Assembly (NCBI GenBank): GCA_022866185.1
Contig: JALHUG010000182.1
Location: forward strand, 1-7,274
DNA from: Dehalococcoidia bacterium
GTDB lineage: Bacteria; Chloroflexota; Dehalococcoidia; SM23-28-2
Length of the DNA stretch: 7,274 bases
Direction of reading: 5' to 3'
Part shown: positions 1 to 5,032 of the stretch, piece by piece
Position numbering within the stretch: position 1 is the stretch's first letter
Layout: each line of letters starts with the position of its first letter
Notes under the pieces: model-generated
The model's database searches: none
Seen by the model: only the letters and a program-made list of their open reading frames with translations
What the model was told of the DNA's origin: nothing
Made by a program: the position numbers and the translations under genes

Positions 1-218
1 CGCCCCTTCTGAAGGTACTGGCTGCACTGCTCGGCCAGCTTCTGCCAGGCCACCACTGCGAACCACTCCGTTTCCTCCCGTCGCTCCCCCTCAGGCGTGG
101 TGAAGCTGCGGTTGGCAGCCACGCGGAAGCTCGTGACAGCTCTCCCATTGGCAGTGTAGCGCATCTCCGGATCCGCGCCCACGTTGCCGATAATCATCAC
201 CTTGTTCAAGCCCGCCAT
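1..218 (-). CDS. ssb: Single-stranded DNA-binding protein, N-terminal part (cut by window edge)
   Basis: SSB coats single-stranded DNA during replication, repair and recombination. The first 72 residues are visible and run off the left edge. They show the start of the OB fold: an early NKV-MIIGNVG strand, then ADPEMRYTANG, a VTSFRVAANR strand, and the EWFAVVAWQKLAE segment at residues 51-63. Its aromatic residues W52, F53 and W58 lie where bacterial SSBs contact DNA. The stretch ends in QYLQKG, a conserved turn of the fold. The ATG at 218 has a GGAG about 8 nt upstream (AAAGGAGC) and gives the N-terminus normally seen in the family. The gene lies 44 nt behind rpsF on the same strand, the classic rpsF-ssb(-rpsR) order, so it is very likely co-transcribed from the rpsF promoter. 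The acidic C-terminal tail lies outside the window and cannot be judged. Confidence 0.96.
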   Translation of the reverse strand, partial: MAGLNKVMIIGNVGADPEMRYTANGRAVTSFRVAANRSFTTPEGERREETEWFAVVAWQKLAEQCSQYLQKG

Positions 219-262
219 CGCGCCCGCTCCTTTCGCTCAACCCCCAAGACGCCCACGTACTT

Positions 263-568
263 CTAGGGGGCGGCGCCTTCGCCTTCCTCCTTCCGCACGA
301 CCAGATAGCGCATCACTTCCTCTGTCAGCTCCATGCTCGCCTCCAGATCGGCCACCTGAGTGGGGTCAAGCTTGAACTGGGTAACGACGTAGTTGCCCTC
401 GGTGCACCGCCTGATGGGATAGGCCAGCTTCCTTCGGCCCCAGCGATTGACCTCGCCCACCTCGCCACCGCGGCTGGTGATGAACTGGCCTACCTTCTCG
501 ATAGTGCCGGGCACTTCCTCCTCGACAACATCGGGGCTAATGATTATTACAATCTCGTAGTCGCGCAA
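263..568 (-). CDS. rpsF: 30S ribosomal protein S6, TTG start
   Basis: S6 binds the central domain of 16S rRNA as a heterodimer with S18 in the small subunit platform. The protein begins with RDYEIVIIISPDV, the first beta strand of S6. It continues through VGQFITSRGGEVGEVNRWGRRKLAYPI, and the GNYVVTQFKLDP strand and the EEVMRYLVVRKEE end also match the family. The frame stays open upstream to a GTG at 616, which would add 16 residues with no counterpart in S6. The TTG at 568 gives 101 residues, close to the usual 95-100, and is preceded by a strong GGGGAG about 8 nt upstream, so TTG is chosen. The tail EEGEGAAP is a short low-complexity extension. It heads an operon with ssb. In several phyla the S6:S18 complex autoregulates through the rpsF leader; the roughly 70-nt leader here could do this, but I could not assign the motif. 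Confidence 0.95.
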   Translation of the reverse strand: MRDYEIVIIISPDVVEEEVPGTIEKVGQFITSRGGEVGEVNRWGRRKLAYPIRRCTEGNYVVTQFKLDPTQVADLEASMELTEEVMRYLVVRKEEGEGAAP

Positions 569-585
569 GGGCTCGCTCCCCTTCC
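569..585 (-). promoter_or_regulatory. Ribosome binding site fixing the rpsF TTG start
   Basis: On the minus strand a purine-rich AAGGGGAGCGAGCCC immediately precedes TTG. The GGGGAG core sits about 8 nt before the start. The alternative GTG at 616 has no comparable upstream sequence, which supports the shorter S6 reading. Confidence 0.6.
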
Positions 586-642
586 CCTCTGCTAGCAGGC
601 GAACCCCGAAGTTCACCCGCCGCAGACCATAAGACGCAGCGA

Positions 643-671
643 ATTATAGCATGCGGCTGCTTCCTTCACAA
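643..671 (-). promoter_or_regulatory. Promoter for rpsF-ssb (extended -10)
   Basis: Read on the minus strand, a -35 box TTGTGA (666-671, 4 of 6 matches to TTGACA) is followed by a 17-nt spacer. A perfect TATAAT (643-648) follows, preceded by TGC, which makes it an extended -10. Transcription would begin near 636, leaving a leader of about 68 nt before the TTG start of rpsF. Spacing and box quality make this the best promoter in the window. It is a pattern match, not an experimental start. Confidence 0.7.
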
Positions 672-716
672 GCGAAGCGGCCTCTGGATAGTGAGTCAGC
701 TTGACTCCAGCAAATC

Positions 717-735
717 GACGATTTCCCCAATCGTC
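717..735. repeat. Inverted repeat with 7-bp arms between rpsF and the toxin-antitoxin operon
   Basis: GACGATT (717-723) and AATCGTC (729-735) are perfect reverse complements around a 5-nt loop TCCCC. A shorter palindrome AAATCG-A-CGATTT (712-724) overlaps it. There is no T-tract on either side, so it is not a convincing terminator. It could be a protein-binding site or part of a degraded element. The 617-910 gap holds the rpsF promoter, this repeat and the palindromes listed separately. I see no gene in it. Confidence 0.45.
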
Positions 736-775
736 CGCTCATGGCCTGCTACAGCTGCAGCCAGGGAAGAAAATC

Positions 776-799
776 GCCTGTGGTATACTAACCACAGGC
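776..799. promoter_or_regulatory. Perfect 9-bp inverted repeat upstream of the antitoxin, possible operator or weak terminator
   Basis: GCCTGTGGT (776-784) pairs perfectly with ACCACAGGC (791-799) across a 6-nt loop ATACTA. The loop and arm together spell TGGTATACT, an extended -10-like sequence on the plus strand, but no good -35 box is visible. Downstream on the plus strand there is only TTTGAG, and on the minus strand GATTTTC, so it is a weak terminator candidate either way. Its position 112 nt before the antitoxin start would suit an operator of an autoregulated toxin-antitoxin operon. This is inference. Confidence 0.4.
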
Positions 800-872
800 T
801 TTGAGCTAGGCCACCAAACGGGAGCCGATTGAGAGGGGCACCACCCTCAACAAATCGGCGATCGCTCCCATC

Positions 873-887
873 TTGTAAAGTATACAA
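873..887 (+). promoter_or_regulatory. Palindrome overlapping a possible -10 box of the toxin-antitoxin operon
   Basis: TTGTA-N5-TACAA is a perfect 5-bp inverted repeat centred 31 nt upstream of the antitoxin ATG. It contains TATACA (881-886), a fair -10 hexamer that would place the transcript start near 893. No good -35 is visible at 17 nt spacing, which is common when a regulator is involved. The antitoxin carries a MerR-like DNA-binding domain, so an autoregulatory site here is plausible but unproven. Confidence 0.4.
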
Positions 888-910
888 CACTAGAGACGGG
901 AGGTCTAGTT

Positions 911-1645
911 ATGGGCAGAAAACCGGAAGGGCAGTGCATGAACGCAAGAGCCACCCCATTGCGCCGACCATATTCAGGTATCTACAGCGTGCCGGATGCA
1001 GCGCTATATCTGAGAGCGACCACACCACCGCCAGAAATGGTATTGCGTCTATGGGAGAAGAAACGCAGGGTATTCATAGGGCCAAACTCGCGCCATCTGT
1101 ACGCATGGATTCGGCGTGGGGTTGAAGATTACTCTGGGCGCGACATAGTTCTTACGTTTGAAGAGCTGGTTCGCATGAGGATGATTGTAATTCTGCGTTC
1201 GCGTGGGCTATCACTCCCCGCAATTTTGAGTAGTGAAAGCTACATCCGCAGCCTCACTGGTAGCCCCCAGCCATTTGTGACGGAGAGCTTATGGTCTAGT
1301 TCCTCAGATATATTCCTTGAGTTCATGGGATTGCTGGCTGTGACCAAACAGGGACAATTGGCGATGGAATTCTTGAAGGAGTATCTCTTGCCGGTGCACC
1401 ATGGGCTAGAGTTCGATGCGGCTGGCATCAGTGCCATCTGGCGTCCGATGCCAGGGGTGCTGATCGATCCGGATATTCAATTCGGCGCGCCCTGCATCGA
1501 AGGTACACGTGTCGAAACCGAAGCCATCTGGTCCTTTCATCAAACGGGCGAAACAATTGACCGGCTGGCTAGCTGGTATGCGGTTGACCGTCAACAGATA
1601 GAGGCTGCTATTGAGTGGGAAGCAACGCTCGCGAGAGCCGCCTGA
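911..1645 (+). CDS. VapB45-type antitoxin: MerR-like DNA-binding domain plus DUF433
   Basis: This is the likely antitoxin and autorepressor of the pair with the next gene. Residues 20-115 look like a MerR-type winged helix: YSVPDAALYL, LYAWIRRGVEDY and a helical stretch LTFEELVRMRMIVILRSRGLS. Residues about 178-238 are a DUF433 domain: PGVLIDPDIQFGAPCIEGTR, then TGETIDRLASWYAVDRQQIEAAIEWE. DUF433 proteins are antitoxins of PIN-like toxins. The 244-residue two-domain layout resembles VapB45 of Mycobacterium tuberculosis. The ATG at 911 has GGGAGG 7 nt upstream; an in-frame ATG at 938 with GGAAGGG is a possible second start. The 3' end overlaps the toxin by 35 nt, implying translational coupling. 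A sampled 60-nt line (1321-1380) is 48% GC against 68% for a sampled line of glyA (2881-2940), suggesting horizontal acquisition. Confidence 0.88.
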   Translation: MGRKPEGQCMNARATPLRRPYSGIYSVPDAALYLRATTPPPEMVLRLWEKKRRVFIGPNSRHLYAWIRRGVEDYSGRDIVLTFEELVRMRMIVILRSRGLSLPAILSSESYIRSLTGSPQPFVTESLWSSSSDIFLEFMGLLAVTKQGQLAMEFLKEYLLPVHHGLEFDAAGISAIWRPMPGVLIDPDIQFGAPCIEGTRVETEAIWSFHQTGETIDRLASWYAVDRQQIEAAIEWEATLARAA

Positions 1646-2096
1646 CAGCTCCGATGTTCGGTTCTTCCTGGATGAGAACCTGCCACATCAAGTCGGCGAT
1701 GCCCTTCGCATGGTTGACTACCCCATCACCTCAGCACTGCGTGAGGGCAAGCGTGGCGTCAAGGATGACAAGCTAATCTCCTACCTAGCCGAAACTGGAT
1801 ACACTTGGATAACTAAAGACGACGAGGCCAGGCGGGAACACCTCGACGATATCATCAAGTCGCAGATCAGCACGGTTTGGGTTCGCGGCATCGACAGGAT
1901 CAAGAACAAGGTGACGCCCCGCCAACTTCACTTGATGCTGACAAACAAGTTGCCCGACATCGAGGAAAAGCTCCGGGGAGCGCGGACGCCTCAGCATTTC
2001 CGAATATGGCTAAAAGGCAAAATACCGGCACACGAGCAGCTAGACATCCAGAGTCTTCGCAGGAAACAGATTAGGCGTGCGGCTAGAGGTCTGTGA
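1611..2096 (+). CDS. VapC45-type PIN-like toxin (DUF5615/Mut7-C-type fold), TTG start
   Basis: This is the likely ribonuclease toxin of the pair. Residues 17-30 read VRFFLDENLPHQVG, the signature opening of PIN-like DUF5615 proteins, with acidic D21 and E22. KDDKLISYLAETGYTWITKDDE (51-72) supplies further acidic residues (D52, D53, D70, D71) expected to bind the metal ion. TVWVRGIDR follows as the last core strand. The C-terminus from about 140 is strongly basic (LRRKQIRRAARG), perhaps for RNA binding or antitoxin contact. The TTG at 1611 lies inside the antitoxin gene, is the only start giving the full fold, and has AGAGG 6 nt upstream. At 161 residues it is somewhat longer than the roughly 138-residue M. 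tuberculosis VapC45. Strand, overlap and low GC are shared with the antitoxin. RNase activity is inferred from the family. Confidence 0.87.
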   Translation: MSGKQRSREPPDSSDVRFFLDENLPHQVGDALRMVDYPITSALREGKRGVKDDKLISYLAETGYTWITKDDEARREHLDDIIKSQISTVWVRGIDRIKNKVTPRQLHLMLTNKLPDIEEKLRGARTPQHFRIWLKGKIPAHEQLDIQSLRRKQIRRAARGL

Positions 2097-2179
2097 GCGC
2101 TCACTCCAGCGCGCCGCAGCCGCTTTGCGGGCGATCTCGCTCCGTCTCTTCCGCTGTCAGCTCCCCATGCCGCTCTGAC

Positions 2180-2235
2180 CTGTCGGGGAGGGGTGTGTGA
2201 ACCCAGGAGCCCAGACCCCCAAACATGAACCAGCT
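2180..2235 (+). repeat. Partial copy (C) of the interspersed intergenic repeat
   Basis: This segment lies in the 2097-2263 gap between the convergent toxin gene and glyA. It begins GACCTGTCGGGG and ends CATGAACCAG. It resembles the right part of copy B (about 6701-6753): both contain a G-rich run, then GTGTG or GTGTAC, then AACCC, and about 30 nt later an exact CATGAACCAG. The match is degenerate (roughly two thirds identical by eye, with a 2-nt length difference). The hairpin core found in copies A and B is absent. The rest of the gap, 2097-2179, contains only a weak stem CCGCA/TGCGG (2114-2130) without a T-tract. Confidence 0.55.
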
Positions 2236-2263
2236 ATGGCTTCCGGCCTATGCCTTCCCACCC

Positions 2264-3508
2264 TCAGCCAGGGATGCCCGGCACAGGGAAGCTGCTGGCC
2301 AGCTCCCTCACCTCTCGACGCACGGCCGTCGCCACCTTCTCGTCGTCCATGTTGGCCAGGATGCGGGCGATGAGGGCGGCGATGAGGCGCATCTCGTCCG
2401 TCCCGCAGCCACGGCTGGTAACGGCCGGCGTGCCGATGCGGATGCCGCTGCCCACCATCGGCGGTCGCTCGTCGTAGGGGATGGTGTTCTTGTTCACGGT
2501 GATGCCCACCGCTTCTAGAGCCACCTGAGCGTCGCGGCCAGTGATCCCCTTCGCCCCCACATCCACCAGGAGCAGGTGATTGTCGGTGCCGCCGGAGACG
2601 ATGCGCAGGCCGTGGCCCTGAAGCTCCTCGGCCAGAACCCTGGCATTCTCCACGATCCGCCGCTGATACTCAGCGAACTCCGGGCGCAGGGCTTCGCCGA
2701 AGCAGACGGCCTTGGCGGCGATGCTGTGCATATGAGGCCCGCCCTGGGTGCCCGGGAACACGGCACGATCGATCTTCTGGGCCAGGTCCGCCTGGCAGAG
2801 GATAATAGCGCCGCGCGGGCCGCGCAGGGTCTTGTGAGTGGTGGATGTGATCACATGGGCGTGGGGCACCGGCGACGGATGCAGGCCCACAGCCACCAGG
2901 CCGGCGATATGGGCTATGTCCGCCAGGAGATAGGCCCCCACCTCATTGGCAATCTCCCGGCAGCGGGCGAAGTCGATGATGCGAGGGTAGGCGGTCGCCC
3001 CCACGACGATCACCTTGGGCTTGTGCTCGCGGGCGAGAGCGACCATCGCATCGTAGTCCAGAAGCTCCGTCTCCCGGGCGACGCCGTAGTGGACGAAGTG
3101 GTAGAGCTTCCCCGAGAAGTTGACCGCAAGGCCGTGGGTAAGGTGACCGCCCTGGGCAAGGTTCATGCCCATGGCCGTATCGCCCACCTCCATCAGGGCG
3201 GTGTAGGCAGCCCGGTTGGCCTCGGCGCCGCTATGGGGCTGGACATTGGCGTGATCGGCGCCGAAGAGCTGCTTGAGCCGGCTGATGGCCAGCTCCTCCA
3301 CCTCGTCCACGTACTGGCAGCCGCCGTAGTAGCGCTTCCCCGGATAGCCCTCGGCGTACTTGGTGCTGAGGACGGTGCCCAGCGCTTCCAGAACGGCGGC
3401 GCTGGCATAGTTCTCCGAGGCGATGAGCTCGAAGCCCAGGCGATGCCGCTCCTCCTCGCGCTCGATAATCGCCGCCACCTCAGGGTCCTGCTGTTTCAGA
3501 ACGCCCAT
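2264..3508 (-). CDS. glyA: Serine hydroxymethyltransferase
   Basis: This PLP-dependent cytosolic enzyme converts serine and tetrahydrofolate to glycine and 5,10-methylene-tetrahydrofolate, the main entry of one-carbon units for purine, thymidylate and methionine synthesis. The 414 residues span the full family length. Visible landmarks are IASENYAS (29-36), YAEGYPGKRYYGG (51-63) with E53, QPHSGAEAN (90-98), GGHLTHG (120-126), D197 and H200 in ADIAHIAGL, the Schiff-base lysine K226 in STTHKTLRGPRG, and R357 in SGIRIGTPA, which binds the substrate carboxylate. Minor oddities are E95 and Q119, where many bacterial SHMTs have Gln and His, and GATAYPR instead of GASAYPR. The ATG at 3508 is preceded by GAGGGGGAAGAG, a good ribosome binding site. 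The gene appears monocistronic, with its own promoter and a terminator inside its leader. Confidence 0.98.
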   Translation of the reverse strand: MGVLKQQDPEVAAIIEREEERHRLGFELIASENYASAAVLEALGTVLSTKYAEGYPGKRYYGGCQYVDEVEELAISRLKQLFGADHANVQPHSGAEANRAAYTALMEVGDTAMGMNLAQGGHLTHGLAVNFSGKLYHFVHYGVARETELLDYDAMVALAREHKPKVIVVGATAYPRIIDFARCREIANEVGAYLLADIAHIAGLVAVGLHPSPVPHAHVITSTTHKTLRGPRGAIILCQADLAQKIDRAVFPGTQGGPHMHSIAAKAVCFGEALRPEFAEYQRRIVENARVLAEELQGHGLRIVSGGTDNHLLLVDVGAKGITGRDAQVALEAVGITVNKNTIPYDERPPMVGSGIRIGTPAVTSRGCGTDEMRLIAALIARILANMDDEKVATAVRREVRELASSFPVPGIPG

Positions 3509-3633
3509 CTCTTCCCCCTCGTCCGTTCAGTCCGCTAGACAAAAAGACAGGGGCCAACCCCCTGAAGGTCGTCGCTCCTGCCTACCTGTCGCCGTCGCTG
3601 CCCGCTTGAAGAGAGCCCGCTCCTCTTGATATC
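3509..3633 (-). promoter_or_regulatory. Roughly 125-nt glyA 5' leader, possible riboswitch or other attenuation element
   Basis: The leader runs from the predicted start near 3633 to the ribosome binding site. In order on the minus strand it holds an AAGAG...CTCTT stem (about 3629-3611), a GC-rich stretch with repeated GCGAC words (3603-3571), paired AGGT/ACCT words around GCAGGAGC (about 3588-3567), then the terminator hairpin. glyA is a known target of ZTP, THF and some other one-carbon or purine riboswitches. I looked for the ZTP (pfl) landmarks GACTGGCG and CGCCTGGGC and the SAM-I core and did not find them. The class is therefore unassigned. Confidence 0.4.
3540..3564 (-). terminator. 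Intrinsic terminator inside the glyA leader (putative attenuator)
   Basis: Read on the minus strand, CAGGGG (3564-3559), loop GTTGG and CCCCTG (3553-3548) form a 6-bp GC-rich stem followed at once by TCTTTTT (3547-3541). This is a classic Rho-independent shape. It ends about 32 nt before the glyA ATG, leaving no room for a promoter between it and the gene. Transcripts of glyA must therefore read through it, which suggests regulated termination. It could also stop read-through from the comF-hpf unit upstream, but it would still affect glyA. Confidence 0.65.
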
Positions 3634-3639
3634 TGCCTC

Positions 3640-3668
3640 AGTTTAGTCCAGAAGCGGGCCAGCGTCAA
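3640..3668 (-). promoter_or_regulatory. Promoter for glyA
   Basis: On the minus strand TTGACG (3668-3663, 5 of 6 matches) is separated by exactly 17 nt from TAAACT (3645-3640, 4 of 6 matches). Transcription would start near 3633. A TAAACT box also occurs before moaD. Confidence 0.6.
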
Positions 3669-3689
3669 CGTCGGCTCTGGCCTGCGGGC

Positions 3690-3880
3690 CGGTGGTTTGA
3701 TTCGCGACCCCCGATGGTCATGCACAGAATAGCTCGCCAAGAGGCAGGGCTTGCGCCAGGGGCGCATCCGCCTTCGGCGGAGAAGCCCTGCAGCTACGAC
3801 CTCCGCCGCCCTCCATTTCGTAGCTGCAGACCTTTAGGTCTGCCTGGAAAGGGCAACTAGGTAAGGCTGGGGTTCTATCT
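3690..3880 (+). repeat. Copy A of the interspersed hairpin-rich intergenic repeat
   Basis: Copy A shares several blocks with copy B (6478-6755) in the same order and orientation. These are GGTGGYTTGATTCKCGACCCCC, an ATGGTCAT block, GGCAGGGCT, AGCCCTGCAGCTACGAC, then TTCGTAGCTGCAGACC-TTTA-GGTCTGCCTGGAAAGG and CAACTAG, then AGGCTGGGGTT. Structure: GCAGGGCTT (3744-3752) pairs with AAGCCCTGC (3783-3791). CTGCAGCTACGA (3788-3799) pairs with TCGTAGCTGCAG (3818-3829). GCAGACC (3826-3832) pairs with GGTCTGC (3837-3843). Unlike copy B, the first stem encloses a 30-nt cassette (3753-3782) that is itself two hairpins, GCGCC/GGCGC and TCCGCC/GGCGGA. It lies between the glyA promoter and the stop of the next upstream gene. 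It resembles REP/MITE-like non-coding elements; no transposase is nearby. Confidence 0.8.
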
Positions 3881-3891
3881 GCCACCCCGCC

Positions 3892-5010
3892 CTACGGCCC
3901 CAGCCGACGGTCGTGCTCCTGCCAGGCGTACTCCACCAGGGCCATCAGGCCGCCGGAGACCAGCGAATGGCCACCCAGCACCACCGGTATGGGGACATGC
4001 TGCGCTGCCTGGGTGAACTGGCGCAAGAACGGCTCCTCGATCGCCTCATGCTGGCCAGCGTCCGAGAGGAAGCGGTCGGCGCGGCTGGCCTCGATGCCCA
4101 GGTGGGCCAGCAGCACGCGGGTGTCCAGGAAAGCGGCGTCGGCCAGCTCCGCCAGGGTGGCGAAGAAGCGCTCCACGCCCACCTCGGTCAGATAGAAGCC
4201 CAAGAGCGAGCGGGCCTGGCTGCCCTGAAGGCGCCCCTCGGCCTGCATGCCCCGCTCCTCGGCGAAGAAGCGCACCCGACAGGCCGTCTCCCGCTCCAGA
4301 TACTGCCACACCTGGCTGCCCGTCCGACCGGCCACCAGCACCTGAGCCGTGGGGTCGGTGAAATAGGCCAGCGCCCGCCGATAGAGCGCTACGTCCAGTC
4401 GCCAGCAGTCCAGCAGGCGTTGCAGGCGGGGGCCGGCTCCTCCCACCAGGGTCAGGATAGCCAGATCGGAGGGCGAGTCGATGTCGAACTGGCTGGAGAC
4501 ACTGCGGGGCAGCGGCCGCGGCGACAGGCCCGCCTGCTCGGCCAGCAGACGGGCCAGCGGGTTATCGCTGTCGGGCAGGGTGATCTTCTTCAGGGCCTCC
4601 CCTGGCGAGAAGGCCACCAGATCCGCCGAGTAGAAGTTGTTGGTGATGACCAGGCCATCGCCTCGCTCCAGCTCCTGGGCGATGCCCACGAACTCCTGAG
4701 CCGAGAGGAGAGGAAGACTGCCGCCGCTGAAATAGACGGGCTTTTCCAGACCAAACCTATCGATGACCCAGGCCAGACGGCGGCCGAACTGGAAGGCTCC
4801 GGCGTCCACATCCACAACGACGGCCGCAGGCAGGTCTGCCAGCCCCTCCTGCGAGTCGGCGACAAGGATGGCGGAGGCGAAGGCACCTGTGGAGAGGGCC
4901 CGCTCCAAATTATCGAGGGTGGCGGCGCGGCGAGCGGCGGCCACCATCTCCTCCAGGGGGCTGCCGCTCAGCCCTCCCAGGAAGGCTACAAGGGTAGGAG
5001 CCTCAGACAA
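3892..5010 (-). CDS. Unrecognised protein with a nucleotidyltransferase-like (MobA/CofC-type) N-terminal half
   Basis: The function is not recognised. Residues 1-190 follow the order of GT-A-fold nucleotidyltransferases: an opening strand LVAFLGGLSGSPLEEM, RRAATLDNLERALSTG (27-42), strand SAILVADSQ, VYFSGGSLPLLSAQEF (92-107) where such enzymes have a GD-x-P-L-L segment, and FDIDSPSDLAIL (175-186), like their DIDTPEDL. The Asp normally seen in the middle motif is missing (GGSLPLL) and there is no canonical nucleotide-binding loop, so catalysis is doubtful. Residues 200-372 form a second alpha/beta region with AQVLVAGRTGSQVWQYLE (222-239) and PVVLGGHSLVSGGLMALVE (342-360), which I cannot place. 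The start is TTG at 5010, forced by an in-frame TAG just upstream. A GGTAGGGG lies about 14 nt before it. The gene lies 22 nt behind hpf, probably in the same transcript. No signal peptide or membrane segment was seen. Confidence 0.8.
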   Translation of the reverse strand: MSEAPTLVAFLGGLSGSPLEEMVAAARRAATLDNLERALSTGAFASAILVADSQEGLADLPAAVVVDVDAGAFQFGRRLAWVIDRFGLEKPVYFSGGSLPLLSAQEFVGIAQELERGDGLVITNNFYSADLVAFSPGEALKKITLPDSDNPLARLLAEQAGLSPRPLPRSVSSQFDIDSPSDLAILTLVGGAGPRLQRLLDCWRLDVALYRRALAYFTDPTAQVLVAGRTGSQVWQYLERETACRVRFFAEERGMQAEGRLQGSQARSLLGFYLTEVGVERFFATLAELADAAFLDTRVLLAHLGIEASRADRFLSDAGQHEAIEEPFLRQFTQAAQHVPIPVVLGGHSLVSGGLMALVEYAWQEHDRRLGP

Positions 5011-5032
5011 GTCATCAGGGAGAAACCCCTAC

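Noticed and set aside
696..890. Minus-strand 64-codon frame between rpsF and the antitoxin
   Set aside because: It overlaps the palindromes and the promoter region of the toxin-antitoxin operon. Its C-terminal GHERTIGEIVDLLESS looks mildly protein-like, but no start signal or family was recognised; at most it is a relic.
2576..3538. Long plus-strand open frame of 320 codons opposite glyA
   Set aside because: It is the antisense shadow of a fully convincing SHMT gene in GC-rich DNA. Its translation has no recognisable domain and is His/Gly/Ala rich, as such shadows are.
3509..3633. ZTP (pfl) or SAM-I riboswitch in the glyA leader
   Set aside because: AGGAGCGACGACC and ATCAAGAGG recall fragments of these classes, but the defining conserved segments are missing, so no class was assigned.
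3744..3843. CRISPR-like array or tRNA gene in the repeat region
   Set aside because: The repeats are palindromic blocks of unequal spacing without regular spacers, and no tRNA cloverleaf with TTCGA arm can be formed.
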